64,000 nt of DNA from Typha latifolia (taxonomy: Eukaryota > Streptophyta > Magnoliopsida > Poales > Typhaceae): positions 6,076,001-6,140,000 of the forward strand of contig CM034103.1 in assembly GCA_019914945.1 (NCBI GenBank), in the 5' to 3' direction. How positions within the stretch are numbered: the first letter of the stretch is position 1; every line of letters starts with the position of its first letter. Positions 24,216 through 37,386 of the stretch are shown piece after piece. The position numbers and the translations under genes are program-made. Under the pieces are notes generated by a model that worked only from the letters and a program-made list of their open reading frames with translations, was not told where the DNA came from and made no database searches.

Positions 24216-24809
24216 CTCGGTCCCCCCTCCTCCTCCTCTCTACAATATGCTGGGCTCGGCCTAGCACTTTCGTAGAGTTTCCAATTTATTTTATTTTTTC
24301 CTTTTATTTCTCTTTTGTTAATTATTCATTTTATGTTAACTAGTTAATTGAAACTAAATTGTTTGAGCTGCTAATTATTTTAAGATTATGCACTCACTAA
24401 TATAATTATTAGCTAAATATAATTAGTACAATTAGTAATTAACTATACTTACAAGCATTTTCATATATATATATATATATTAATAGATTAATACTTATAG
24501 TTTTATCAATTATAATGAAATTCATGTATATTTTTATTCATGCTCATGGTTATGTAATTTTAATGTCTAACATATATTATTATAATAATTACTTATGATT
24601 AAATATTCAAGGATTATTCTGCATTATATCTATAATGTAAATCTAGTTATTTAATAAAACTAATAAGAGTAATTCTAGACCTAACAAACCATCATCTATT
24701 TACTCGAATGGATTCTAATTGGACAAATGGCTAATTTCATACTACTAAATACTTTCAGATCTTGAACTCCTTATTTAAGACCTAAGCGACCTTGATAGTG
24801 ATGAGTTGA

Positions 24810-27800
24810 TGTAATAACCTATCTTAAAAAAAAAACTTTTTAGGCACGACGCTACCGACCACATTGTGGCTGGCCTCGTGCCCAAGCTAAGCCCAATAGG
24901 TGAGAAATTTTCTCACTTGCCGTGGCTGGCTTTGGGCGTGCCACACCCACCCAATCGCCGGGCCAACCAACCCGGTCGAGCTAGCTAGGTGCTGCGGGGC
25001 CTGCAGTCGCCGCAAACAACCCCCACCGCCTCTCTCTCTCTTTATTTTTCTTCTCTTTCCTCTCTCTCTCTTTTTCGGTCTCTCTCTCACTCTCCTCTCT
25101 CTCTCTGTTATCGTCATTGCCGCCATTGCCACGATGGCCAAGGTGAGCATCTTTTCCTCTCTCTCCTCTCCTCCCTTCTCTTTCTCTCTCTCTCTCTCTC
25201 ACTATCTTAGGTTCACCAGAACTGAGCCGCCGGGGAGAGGCCGACCGTTGGCTGGCTAGTAGAGGCTAAGTCCCCTCCCCGCTAGCCCAGTCCCCTCCTA
25301 TCTTTCTCTTCCTCTTCTCTTCTCTTCTTCTTCTTCTTCTTCTTCTTCTTCTTCTTCTTCTTCTTCTTCCTTTCTTCTTTTGTTTCTGCAACAGTGCTGG
25401 GCTCGGCCCAACACTATAGAAGGCAGTGACATTGCTTTTATTATTTATTTTATTTATGTTTGTTTATTTATTTAGTTAGGTATTGCCTTCTTAATTAATG
25501 CAAATAAATTATTTAGGCATTAATTATTTTCATAAAAATATATGTTCTTCAACATGATGATTATTAATTATAATTAGTATTATTAATTATTAATTATGTT
25601 ATAACTATTACGCATAAATATAGGTGATACTTATATTTATTTATTTATTTATATTAGATTTATGTACTAATATTCATAGTATATGCATTTTATGTAATTT
25701 TAACAATTATTGTATACTATTGTGTGTATAATAAGATACTAGTCTTATTTATTTATTTATTTATTATTTTGCATACTTAAGTGAATACTATATAGTTTCT
25801 GATTAATCAAGATAGAGTAAAAATTATAAAATAGATTTTATCTATACTTATATCTTATTTATAATTATTTATCTTTTACTTTATAATTATATATTTAGAA
25901 TATTTTAAATAAAAAGAAACAAACATTTCTCCTTATGTTATAACTAGCATTTTATGATAATAGTATAATTATAGTATTTGAATCGTATCTATAATATAGA
26001 TCTAGTTATGTAATCAAAAATAAAAAAAAGTGATTCTAAACCTAATAAATCTTTATATTTTACTTGAATTAATTCTAATTAGATAAACGACTAACTTTAT
26101 GCTACTTAAATATTTTCAGATATCGAACCCCCTTATGTGAGACCTCGTGGACCATGTCGATGAGTTGATGTTTGATTGACGGATGTGAGGGTTACGTGAT
26201 TCAGATCTTCTAATCAGATGTGAATAGTCTTATCCTGTTGCGTACCAGTCTGATCTGATCCGCAACGGTTCCAAAACTTAGATCCTAGCTTGGTAGCCCT
26301 CCAATGGCTATATGGATGCTAGAGTTAGTTTGTAGTGTGAAAGAGGAGAAGTTGTTGTGGAAGAGGAAGGTTAGAGGCTGGAAGAAGCCGACCAAAGACT
26401 TGGGCGGTGGAAGAAGGGAGGTGGGAAAAGGCGCCAATGGCTAGAGACAAAGAGAGAAGGAGATAAGGCTAAAGTCAATTCCAATAATAAAATGATATCC
26501 CAACTATCCCAACTAGGGTTTCCTCCATATATATATAGAGGCTCACCCTTAGAACTCCTTAATTAACATAAAAATACTCCAAATAATTCTAACAATCCCT
26601 AACAAATCAATTAATCCAGTCTTCCTTATCTTCTCGGATTAAACTTTTATTTCTTCATAGATTGATTCCAAATCTAAAAAAGTCATAAATATCAAAATTG
26701 TAGATCTGGAGGTTGGCGATCTTATCCAACTAGTTTGATATTATTCAGATATCTATGGAATATTCTGTGAATATTTTTCCAAAACTGCAAAGAGTTAGAT
26801 TTAGCTAATTAAATAAAATCCTAACTTACTAATACTCTAACTAAATTAATAACCAAATAAGATATTTAGACTCAATCCATTGACCTAATCTCCCTTTGAT
26901 GTGATCCGATCTGACCCGGTTCGCATCATATCCCCTAGACGTCGTTATCAAATTAGAATATATTATATAATTATATATATACATATTTTGGCATCCTACA
27001 TGATTATATGACTTTATTTAGAGATAATTTCAATTGAGCATATTTTATCATGTATTTGATTAGGCTGATCTGGTATATGAGTATGCTGATGACATATAGA
27101 GATGATCGAAGATTATTATATTGTTATGACTTTATATCGAGATGATCTTTAGTATGAGTATGCATGTGATAGACTAGCAGGGATATGGTTAGAAACTGCA
27201 TTGCATTATTTTCCTCTTGACTTCCTTACCACCTAAAATCCTGATATGCATGACTTGTTATACTTCTAGATATATGCACGTAATCTATCATATGTAAGGA
27301 AATGCATAAATCTCATTGATAGGAAAGTTAATAAAAAAAGTATGGGGGTACTCGAGTATGCGCTAGAGTTAATGGTGCCTGGATTAATAATTATGGTTGC
27401 TTATATGTGATATCTCATGACCCATGTTTGAGGTCGTCGAGTCTTGTGCGCATAGACAATCGGACATGTGCCGTTCGCCAGGGCATGTGTGTGGTGAGTT
27501 ACCCTCATGTGATTTCTATTAACTAGTGGAGTGCCCGATCTAGATGGATTTTGATATACCTTTTGCGTATGATAGGGTATGATTATGACTAAGATACGGA
27601 CAATATGTTAAGATCGGGTACTGGGTGTTGATTGTGCACAGTGGTTTAGTATGATGATGATTTTTTAGAGATGACATTGATGACTGAGATGTTGAGAAAT
27701 ACACATGATTTCATTATCATCTGATTATCGAGTGGTTAATATACATTATATATGGTTGCATTTGATAGCATAGTATGACTATGGTCGACATGCATCATGT

Positions 27801-28591
27801 GTCATATTTGAGAGAGAGTTATGATGATAGTATGACATGGAGATTTGTTTATTCATTGTCAAAGATTATATACTTTTATCAGTTATGACTTATTATATAC
27901 TTTTTATTTATGTATTATTAAGGGCACATTCATATACTCATTCATGATATAATGCTCTGATGTGATTCATATTATCTAGTATATGATTTACTTTCTGTTT
28001 GGCATCACTGCTTCGGGGTAAAGTCTATTCACTAAGCTTTTTTCTCATAATTCTCTTTATTTTCTTTTCTAACCCCCTCAGATATGTAGTACGTGATAGC
28101 GAGTTGAGATATCTTGAAGAGATATTTTAGAGCGATGATGAGATGAGCTATAGATGCGAGACAGTATAGATGATAGTTTATATAAAAATTGAGTTGCACC
28201 GGTATTTAATATTTGTACTCCGTGTATTAGACGATGATTTGTATAATACATGTCAAATCATAATGTTCTCTTGTATTAATTATTTTAGTTGTATCTTAAT
28301 GGTTTATCGTGGCCTATGTATGTTTTGCTAGATTATGTAGTGGTCTAGTGTATATTATTGTGGACTTGGATATTTATATGTTAACAGGTTTAATCGATTG
28401 ATAATATGATTTATTTGGTGATTAATTATATGAACATTGATACGTTAGCATGTTTTATTTGATGATATCGTGATTATATGTGGTAAGAGTGTATCTGTGC
28501 GTTATAGGCCCCGCCCGACCTGTCACGTGGATCGTGCATACCGTGTGAACGCGTGGGCATGCACGTGTCTATGTCGGGTGGGGACATTACA
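24810..28591. mobile_element. Long solo LTR copy B, TSD GTTGA, inserted in copy A
   Basis: Starts TGTAATAACC and ends GGGGACATTACA, with GTTGA at 24805-24809 and 28592-28596. Sequence on the two sides is continuous copy A, so this is a clean nested insertion. It carries a CT-rich tract, (TTC)n at 25325-25370, and an inner insertion at 26236-26928. No gag/pol. Confidence 0.88.
26236..26928. mobile_element. Nested 693-bp TG..CA element, TSD TATCC
   Basis: Starts TGTTGCGTACCAG and ends GGTTCGCATCA, flanked by TATCC (26231-26235 and 26929-26933). Copy C at 62485-62500 has the uninterrupted site (agtcttatctcctagacg), proving insertion. A tatatatatagaggc word lies inside, fitting an LTR promoter, so it is a small solo LTR. 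A relative is at 46690-47290. Confidence 0.88.
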
Positions 28592-28845
28592 GTTGACATT
28601 TAGTTGACAAACGTGAGGGACAGATGTGTTGTGTTTTCTAATCAAACTGTGAGTAGTCTTATCTCCTAGATAGTTTTCTCATACTATAATATATTATATA
28701 TTATGTATATGCATTATATTTTGACCTCTAGCATAATTTTATGATCCTATATAAAAATAATTATAGTTAGGCATATTTTATTATTTATTTGATTAGACTA
28801 ATCTTAGATGTATGTATGTAGATGATATAAAAGTGATTGGAGAAA

Positions 28846-29162
28846 TATAACACCCACACAAAAAAATCGTGCACGACAACCCCTTGGTCTTCCTCATCGA
28901 GGCTTCCTTTCAACACAATAGAGGAAAAGGCACGACTCTTCTGAGTTTTATAGGATTTCAAATGGGGAGGTGATAGGTAAATAAGAAAGGTAGAGTAATA
29001 TATTTGAATTCTAATAGAATCTTTTCTTGTTGGATTTATATTTCCTTTAGTAAAATAGTTTTTATTATTTATAATCCGTGGAAATACTGATTATTGAGTT
29101 ATGTGAGTATCACGTGGGTATCTGGCACGTGATTAGCATATGCATATGGTGGTGGTGTTTCA
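28846..29162. mobile_element. 317-bp solo LTR/TRIM-like element, TSD AGAAA
   Basis: Starts TATAACACCC and ends GGTGTTTCA, with AGAAA on both sides (28841-28845, 29163-29167). The start is TA where TG is expected. It interrupts copy A. Confidence 0.75.
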
Positions 29163-29237
29163 AGAAAACTATATTATCATATCTTTATATTGAGATAATC
29201 TTTAGCATGAGTATGCATATGATAGATATATGATTGA

Positions 29238-30045
29238 TGTAATAATTTGGCTCTGCCATGTGACTCGCACGAGGGTTTACCTCTCCTTGTGAGTGTTACG
29301 TGAGGATTTAGGCACTTAACAACACAACATCGAATGAAGAGACCAAAAATTAAACAAAAGTAAAAAAAATTGGGCCTATAGGCCACAACAAAGCCATCCA
29401 AATACAAAAAAGTTGAAAATCCTTACAAGAGTACATGGTCAGAGTAAGATACAATACGGGGACAACATAAACCCCTTATACAAAAGTTTAAAAAATATGA
29501 AAAGAAAAGGGCCTATTGCCCTACAAGATAAACTATTGCAAAGCATTCCGCTAGGGTGTTAATCAATCTACATCATATATCAACACAGAATGTGTCTAAC
29601 ACTCAATAAATGACACTATCACTAGGCATCATGGATAGTAATACACCTAGCATTAAAAAATGTGTGTAGCTATGTAGTTGAAACATGCATGTGATGTAAT
29701 TGGCTAGCATGATCCGGTAAGACTATAACTATTCTATCTGTCACTTATATATGACACACATTCCATATAGGCCCTCGGCCACCAACAACATGCTCAACAT
29801 TCACAACAGGCCCCAAGTGAGGGTAGACCCTAGCAATAGAATCGTCTAACCATCACCCGGTGAATAGCATGATCGATCGTCCGCCACTATAGACTAGGAA
29901 CCCCAATCATAAGCCTGTCACATAAGTTATTATTGCACATTAATACAACTATCTAAGCCTGCGGCTCCACATCATCGCGCTATCGTGCGAAAACTAATGA
30001 GCCATCGCTCACGGACTCTTATCCTACGTCATCGGGTACCGCTAG
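29238..30045 (-). mobile_element. Truncated 3' LTR of a minus-strand gypsy element
   Basis: Starts (plus strand) TGTAATAATTTGGCTCTGCC and matches 31318-32150 in order up to the gtaccgctag word, where homology stops. It is the downstream LTR of the element whose gag lies at 30350-31197. Confidence 0.65.
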
Positions 30046-30349
30046 ATAGTGATTATGAAGGTGACCTTACTGGCCACATAGGAAGCAATGGGCCGAGCAA
30101 CGAGTATGAGGGCAATCTTTGGACATATGACCCTCCTGGCCACAGTTTTAACACCCTCGAGTCTCGAATAGTCTAGGTGTGTGTCTGGACCCAGCAGATG
30201 TCGTCAAGCCCTAATTGAGCCATCAATGATAGTCTAAGACAAGGCATGACTAATGCCCCCTGAACTATGAGAGCTAGCAGTATAAGGAGCTGACCCAAAG
30301 TAGAACTACTTGCTTGATACGAATGATAAGCTATTCTCAACTATGAAGA

Positions 30350-31197
30350 TGAGCCACCCGACCCCGAGCCCAAACTAGGACGGTGGGCATCACATTTTTG
30401 ATCCTGACGATGACCCAATCTGTCTCCATCCTAGTTCAATGCCCTCTTCTTCGAAATATTTGCCTCAACAACTAAGGCCCACTCCACAGTCGTGGCGTAG
30501 AAAAGGGGTCCCAAAATAGATAATCACTCTCTAATACCGAGTCCCAAGCCCTTCCAAAAATGGTCAGTCATGACCTCATCATCAGGATCCAGATATGCAA
30601 CGAAAGGAGATAGATTATCAAAGGTTGCCTTATACTGTGTCGCAGTCATATTTCCTTGCTTCAAATTATTGAAATCCTTTCACAGCTTGTTCCTTACCGC
30701 TATAGGAAAATATTTTTGGTTGAAGGCCTTTGAAAACAAGGCCCAAGTAATAGCGTCCAACCTAGGTGTCAATGGAAGGCCTTTGTCGCCTACCACCACC
30801 GCTCGGCACCACCACGAAGAAGGAAGGTAGGAAACGTGACACACTGCTTGTCAGGGCATTTTAGGGTATCCAAAATCTTCTTGACATCCATCAACCATCT
30901 ACTGGTCTCCAATGGCTTGGTGGCGCCACTAAAACTATAGGGCTTCAGTTGCATAAATTGATTTAGAAATGTCCCTTCTCTACTGCTCTCTAAGTGGCTA
31001 GGTACCTTATCAATTTGTGAGGAGGTCACACGTACATGAGGGACCTGCTCAATGAGTTCTCCTATTGTTGGACTAGGCGTGCAAACATGCCGATTGCTGC
31101 AACATGTGCATTGGGGTTCCCTATTGGAGTTGATGCTCCCTCTAAATCGGCAGCACGACATTGATGAGGTAGTATCCTGGATTTTGTGAAACAACAA
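30350..31197 (-). pseudogene. Ty3/gypsy gag, decayed
   Basis: Minus-strand frame with the retrotransposon gag pattern: FSGATKPLETSRWLMDVKKI, then GGAERWW, then WALFSKAFNQKYFP, LKQGNMTATQYKATFDNLSP and VMTDHFWKGLGLGIRE. In-frame stops and one shift break it (after RNKL and after IRE). No protease, RT or integrase follows, so the inner region is mostly deleted. Confidence 0.85.
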
Positions 31198-31298
31198 CCT
31201 AAGTTATTGCCTAGGAGAAAATGCATAGTTATTGACAGCTAGATATGTTTTCTCCACATGTATAGTATTTCAAATGGATTTGCTAGACTTTTTGGTGA

Positions 31299-31314
31299 CC
31301 TAGCTCTGATACCA
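31299..31314 (-). other. Primer-binding site for initiator Met tRNA
   Basis: Reads TGGTATCAGAGC on the minus strand, three bases from the LTR end (..TTATTACA at 31318). This matches the 3' end of plant initiator Met tRNA and sets the element's direction. Confidence 0.85.
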
Positions 31315-31317
31315 TGT

Positions 31318-33545
31318 TGTAATAACCTGGCTCCGCCATGCAACTCTCACGAGGGTTTATCCATCCCTATGAGCATCACATGGGGTTTTAGGCATTCAAC
31401 AATGCACCATCAAGAACAAAGAGACCAAAAATTAAACAGAAACAGAAAAAATAACCTACTAACCATAACAAATCCATCCATATACAACAAACGGGTGAAA
31501 ACCCTTACAATATTATATGCTCAAAGTAAGATAACAAGGAGACAACATAAATCTTTTATACAAAAGTATAAAAAGTATAAAAAGAAGGGGGCTTATCGCC
31601 CTACAAGATAAACTGCTGCTAAGCATCCGCCAAGATACTAATCAATATGCATCATAAATTAGCATGGAATGAGCCTAATACTCAGCAAGTTACATTATCA
31701 CTAGTTAAACATCATAGATAGTAATACACCCAACATTAAAAAAGGTATGTGCAATTATGCAACTAATTATGACGTAAACTGAAACATGCATGTCATGTAA
31801 TTGGCTAGCATGGCTCGACAAAACTACAGTTATTTTATCTATCACTAATACATGACATGCCTACACAAGCCATCGGCAACCAACACTATACTTAACAATC
31901 ACAACGATCCCCAAGGGAGGGTAGACCAAAGCGATAGAATCACTTGCTCGTCGGCAAACAGCATGACCGATCATCCGTTACTGGTAGACTAGAAACTCCA
32001 GTTGTAAACCTATCACATAAGTTAGTAATGCACATCGATACGACCATTTGAGCTCGCAACTCTATATCATCGCACTATCATGCATAAATTCATAAACCAT
32101 CGCTCATGGATGCCCTTACCCTACGACATCAGGTACCGCTAGGTCTATATCATCCTACATTTTCTCTCTAATTTAAACATCCTAAAGGGGTGACTCTCAT
32201 CAATCGGCAATACATTGCCCATTATTTGGTGAAATGGTTACTTGATTGTCTAGGATTTATAGACTAAGACTTTAGGCATGGGCCCTACTATGTAATAATA
32301 TAAATATCCCCCGTCCTTAACCCTAGCTAGGGAGGTGTCGGGTATTGTGGAGGCGAAAAGATCATTTATGGTTGTGCTCGTGTGCTAATGGCATAATAAG
32401 GTAAACATACTAGTATAATGTAATTATAAGAAGGGCTATTGTCTTTGAGCATGCGAATAAATGCACGTTGCAATAAAAATAATATAAGTTATATTAGGCA
32501 ACATGTTAAACAAACATGTTTTACTATAGTAAACGAATTAGCATGTCATAGATGCTTATGTTATCACCCATCACATCAAGTGATAAATACAAGGGTTGAT
32601 AGACCACTTGCTTAGATTCGCTAAAATTTCTTAGTGATAAGCAGTCCCACTTTAATCACGACGGGTTCTAAGGTGAGCGCTGGTCCCATGGTGCTCTGTG
32701 ATAGAATCACTAGGTTATCACTTACTTTTATATTTAATAAATAGAGAGACAAATAATAATAAATAAAAATAACAATAATGAGAAAACAAAATGCCTACAA
32801 AGGGCGTGGATTCAGCTAGCGAAAAAATTGGGCTCAAGCCTAGCCCAATAATAATAATAAAAAGAAAAGGCTCGAGCTATTAAGCTAGGCTAAGCCTAGC
32901 CTGCAACTAAAGGCCCACTTCGAGTTTGGGCGCACTCGGGCTGCCTAGGACTAGCCCTACTCGACGCGCTCGGGCTAGACTAAGCCCAGCCTAAGCCAAG
33001 CACTCTCGGGCTGGCACCACCTAGCTCGAGTCGACAGTCCCCAGCCTAATCGATTGGGACACTACACTAGAGGGGAGGGGCTCTCCCCTCCCCCTTCCAA
33101 GCTCGGCACCATCCCCACAAGGGGCGAAGAGGGCCCACGTCAGCAGCCAACTGTCATCGGACCGCCGTAGGCAAATGGGAAAGGAAAGACACCTGACTAC
33201 CTATCAAAATGAAGGAGCGAGAGAGGAAGGTTCACCGATGATAATGAATTCACCTGCTCCGACTACAACAATGACAACCACGATGATAGTTAGATGGTGA
33301 GAAGGGAGAGTGGTGGAATGAGAAAATGAAGGGTTAGAGGAGTGAATTGAGAGCGGATGGGAAGAAATAAGGAGAGAGAGAAGGAAAGGGCAATAGCCCA
33401 CTACCCGAGGCCTGCCCATCGTGCTCGTTGTCGGTGGCATGTGCAAGGGGGCTTGGCCTGCCCCTCCTTCACCGTTGGCCTAACAAAGGAGGCTAGCATA
33501 GGGAGGGAAAGGAACGGGTAAGAGAGGGTACAACCATAAAAGGAA
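31318..33545 (-). mobile_element. 5' LTR (and attached sequence) of the minus-strand gypsy element
   Basis: The inner border at 31318 is set by the primer-binding site. 31318-32150 matches the other LTR at 29238-30045. The far border is uncertain; 32820-33060 has agcctagcc/gggct words and 33060-33530 is GC-richer. No exact end or duplication was found. Confidence 0.55.
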
Positions 33546-33559
33546 TGACTTCTGCATCT

Positions 33560-34672
33560 CAGTAGTACCCGATACCTCTCAAGTTAGGGTTAAAGACAGT
33601 GGATATTATTATACTTACATATTAGAACTCACGCTCGAGGTTCCAGTATGTTAATCCTAAATTATCAGGCAGTCGTTTCACTAGATGATATGTGATTTAA
33701 TTTCGATCAACGAAAGTCAAATCATTTAGGGTATTTAAGTTAGAAAGAGAAGGATATGATGATGTAGACCTAGTGCCTAATGATGTGGGTAAGGTATTCA
33801 TGAGCGATGACTCATGATCTTCCACATGGTGGTGAGGTAATATGGAGCTAAGGGCTCAAAGGGCAAATTGAGTGCGATACTGACTTATGTGTTGGGTTTA
33901 AAACTTAGATTCGTAGTCTGGAATGGCGGACAATTGATTATATTATTCTCTAGGTGATGGATAGATAATTCTATCGCTACAAAGGGTGTTTGTGTAATTG
34001 AGTGTGAGTGTTGATGTAGCATACGTGCGTGACTCTACATGAGCTTAAATTAAAAAACTTGATAGCCTAAAATTATGCATATAATGTAGTGTAGTGTTGA
34101 CATGTCTATGAGCAGAGCTTGGTGTGAGCATAAGTTCGAGGACATGATAAAACAGATTAATATATGTCTTATTATAGATTATATTTGCATTAGATGAACA
34201 TAATGAGTATGTGACACTAATGTATTGATTGTCGTCATGATAAACATATTCATATTCACTATATTGTTGCATTTTTATTTGCACTATTTTTAAACTATAA
34301 AAATAAATATTTGCTGGACTTTATGCTTACCACCTTTTGGTAAAAATATTTTCAAATTAGTAGATGATCTCGAGTTTGTGGAGGAGCTAGCAAAGATTTG
34401 TTCTATAATTTATTTTATTTATTTTGTTATTGTAAAATAAAGTTAGAAAAATTGTAGCCCTTACGTGGTATTTTGTTCTGATGAGGTGTATGAGTATGTT
34501 TTTTTAGGCTTGTTATGGCATATGGTATTTTTAGGCTTCTTTTGCTTGTATTATTTATGAAAATGTTGAGTTTTTATTTGATATATTGTGTAGAAATACA
34601 GAATAACAAGTTATGTGAAACCATATGGGTTCTACCCACGTGAGGGGCACGTGCATTTAATGACGAGTATTA
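33560..34672 (+). mobile_element. Inverted LTR fragment of the same gypsy family
   Basis: Reverse-complement match, in order, to 31318-32360: tagtacccgatacctc, gatgatgtagacctag, catgagcgatg, acttatgtg, attctatcgct. It ends near gtattataag. It faces the copy at 31318 head to head. Confidence 0.65.
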
Positions 34673-34919
34673 TAAGTAGAATTGTCATTTTCTTTGAAGT
34701 TCAAATAATTGAAGATCATAAAAAATTTAAGCTGTCAAAGCCTTCAACACCCATTAAGTACAAACTGTGTGGAACAACAAATCGTTGAAGTTCCACAGCA
34801 ATTGACAACATTCTAATAAATTAGGTAGTTCAAGAGTTTCCAAAAAAATTTGAACAAGTGGTTAAACCACATAATTTCCAGGAATATAATAGTACACCAT
34901 TCAGTGGGATTAAAATACG

Positions 34920-35905
34920 TTTTCTTGTTTTATACATATATGATATTATGTTGCGAGCAATGATAAAGGTTTACTACATAAGATGAAATAATTTCTCTCT
35001 AAAAATTTTGATACGAAGGATATAGGTGAGACATCTTATGCCATTAGTATTAAGATACATGGAGACGGATTTCAAGGTATTTTAGAACTGTCTCAAGAAA
35101 TTTATATCAATAAACTTTTAGAGAGATTTTGAAGGAAAAATTGTTCACCAAGTATAGCTCTCATTGTGAAGGGTAAGGGTTCAATTTAGACTAGTGCCTG
35201 AAAAATAATCTTGAAAGAGAATTAATATGGTTCTCCTATCGAAAGCTTGATGTATGCTCATGTCTACACAAGGCCTACTGTTGTACTTCTCATGGGAGTG
35301 TCAGGATGATATCATAATAATCTAGGTATAGACCACTAGAGAAATGCAAAGAAAGTGATACGGTACCTTCAAGGGATCAAGGATTATGTGTTTTATGTGT
35401 AGATGGATTGATAATTTAAAAATAATTGGCTACTCTGATTCAAACTATGATGGCTATATTGATGCATGCAAATCAATATTGGGGTATATTTTTTTTATGA
35501 TAGATGGAGTTATATCCTGGAGGATTGTAAAGCAGACTTTGACAACTACTTCTACTAGGAAGTTGAGTTCATTTCGTGTTTTTAGGCTACCTTGCATCGT
35601 GTATGGTTAAAGAGTTTCATATTCGGGATTAGAATTATGGATTTTACTTCTAGTCCATTGAAAATATATTGCGACAATTTTACTACTATTTTTTTGGCTA
35701 AAAACAATGAAAGTGCTAGTGAAAGTAAATACTTCGACATCAAGCATTTAGCCATAAGAGAATGTGTTAGCTTGAACGTCAATAGTAATTTGACGGTAGC
35801 TGATTCTTTGACAAAAAGACATGCTACTATTAAAGTTCAAGAATCCTGTAGAAATAATGAAACTAACTTCTTTGTTTTCATTTATGCCTATATTTATTGG
35901 TTTGA
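34920..35905 (+). pseudogene. Ty1/copia pol remnant (RT end and RNase H)
   Basis: Decayed plus-strand frames: YIYDIML where YVDD is expected, IHGDGFQGILELSQE, INKLLERF, GYSDSNYDGYIDACKS, YIFFMIDGVISW, NLTVADSLTK. Several stops and shifts. No LTRs identified. Confidence 0.8.
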
Positions 35906-35919
35906 GAAATATAACTAAA

Positions 35920-37330
35920 ATTTGAGCCTAGAATAAACATATGGTATCCATTAAGCAATAAGGACCAATATTTAAGAGACATGATACACAGTAATACATG
36001 GAAGATAATACTTTTTGTTTAGAGGATCATCCTCATATTCATATAATTTGTTTCTTATTTTGCTATATAATGGAATATACGGGACAAGTGGAGTTTTTCC
36101 CTATTTTCTTGGGCAACCCTTTTCCCTTATCCTCCCATTTGAATTTGTCAAAGAGGTGGCCCATTATTCCACTATCTGACAAACATTGACAAAGTTTACC
36201 TGACTTGGTGATGGGTAGAGTCTTTATTTAAGTTAACCTAATTTTTAGGTCCCTAAGCACACAATATAACGCATTCAGAAAAATACACCATTAAGCGACA
36301 GTCTTTCTTTTGAAGTGCTTAGAAGTTCTAAAAAAAATTCAAGAGCAATGAATACTTGAAGCTTAGCCTAAACAACGACTGCAGAAGATAATCTTTCGAT
36401 ACGCATATTGATCTAAATGCTATTTAAGGTGTTAAAGCATGTTTAGATCATCTATTATTTGTCTTACATATAACACCAATACAATGTTTGGGTAGAGAGG
36501 AATATTAAAAGCACACTAAGTTATATCTAATTCCTTGGGAAGATAGTAAGAAGAAGAATGTGAAGAAGAGGAGATGAATGCTGGATAGTAGAAGATTTGT
36601 TTCAACTATCTTTGTCTTAGAAACTAGAGGAGGTAACGTTGCAAAATGAAGAGGAGATCACTTAATTGTGTTCAAAAAAATTAAGGTTAAGTAGGAGTTA
36701 AAGGGTCATTAATTGTGATCCAAGAATTAGAAAATAGAATGGAATGAAACCACATTCCAACTCTCATCCATTTTCTCTTTAAGAGTATTGATTTCAACTA
36801 TAACCAAATTCGAGATAAGAGAGACAAGATCTAGCACAAGATTTAATATAGTTAGGTGACACTTAAAAGTCTATTTCTACCTCTTATCTTAAATCTACAT
36901 TTTTATGTATATTAGTTAATTATGGTATAAATCTTAGTAATATAATAAATTCTTATAGAATCAAAAATTAAATGCGGATATATCATATTATTATCCGTGT
37001 CTATATTTAGTGGGTATGGTAATTAATTAGCATTTTAATTTGTATCTATATTAAAAATAATTATGGATACAAAAATATTTTACCATTATGCGATCACCTT
37101 AGTGTTCAACCATTTAGTATAACTCAATTTCACCATGTTTTGATGCAAAAATTATTACTACTATAATATTTTTTCAAACTACTCATCAAACTAATATAAT
37201 TGCTGCCAAGTAAGTGTTTTTCGTCGGAATAGGTGCCTTTTGAAATTATTTAGAGGACTAGGCGAGTTTTCAAACCCGCCACGGCGCCACCACACCGACA
37301 TTTTGAAGGCGGTTTTTGGCGATCATTACT
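35920..37330. other. Intergenic, upstream of ZFWD; nothing recognised
   Basis: AT-rich, with only short chance frames. The last 100 bases are GC-richer, as in a plant gene's near promoter. Confidence 0.4.
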
Positions 37331-37333
37331 ACT

Positions 37334-37341
37334 TATTTAAA
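37334..37341 (+). promoter_or_regulatory. Candidate TATA box of ZFWD
   Basis: TATTTAAA, 46 bp before the chosen ATG at 37387. The distance leaves a very short leader, so the call is tentative. Confidence 0.4.
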
Positions 37342-37386
37342 GTTTAAACCCGAAGACGTTGGACATTACGAAGGAAATCGGAGACG

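Larger units (their letters stand above)
23681..29237. mobile_element. Outer long-LTR copy A, split by nested insertions
   Basis: Starts TGTAACAATCC and has the layout of copies 24810-28591 and 61132-64000: leader, CT/TTC-rich tract, gctgggctcggcc, AT-rich zone, gaactccttatttaagacc. It is cut at GTTGA by the 3.8 kb LTR, continues at 28597 (cgtgagggacagatgtg ... agtcttatctcctag), is cut again at AGAAA by a 317-bp element, and stops at 29237 where a gypsy LTR begins. The rest was not found. Confidence 0.7.

Noticed and set aside
24070..25259. Serine/leucine-rich frames in CT-rich DNA (24070-24264, 24900-25259)
   Set aside because: Translations of TTC and CT microsatellites inside LTRs.
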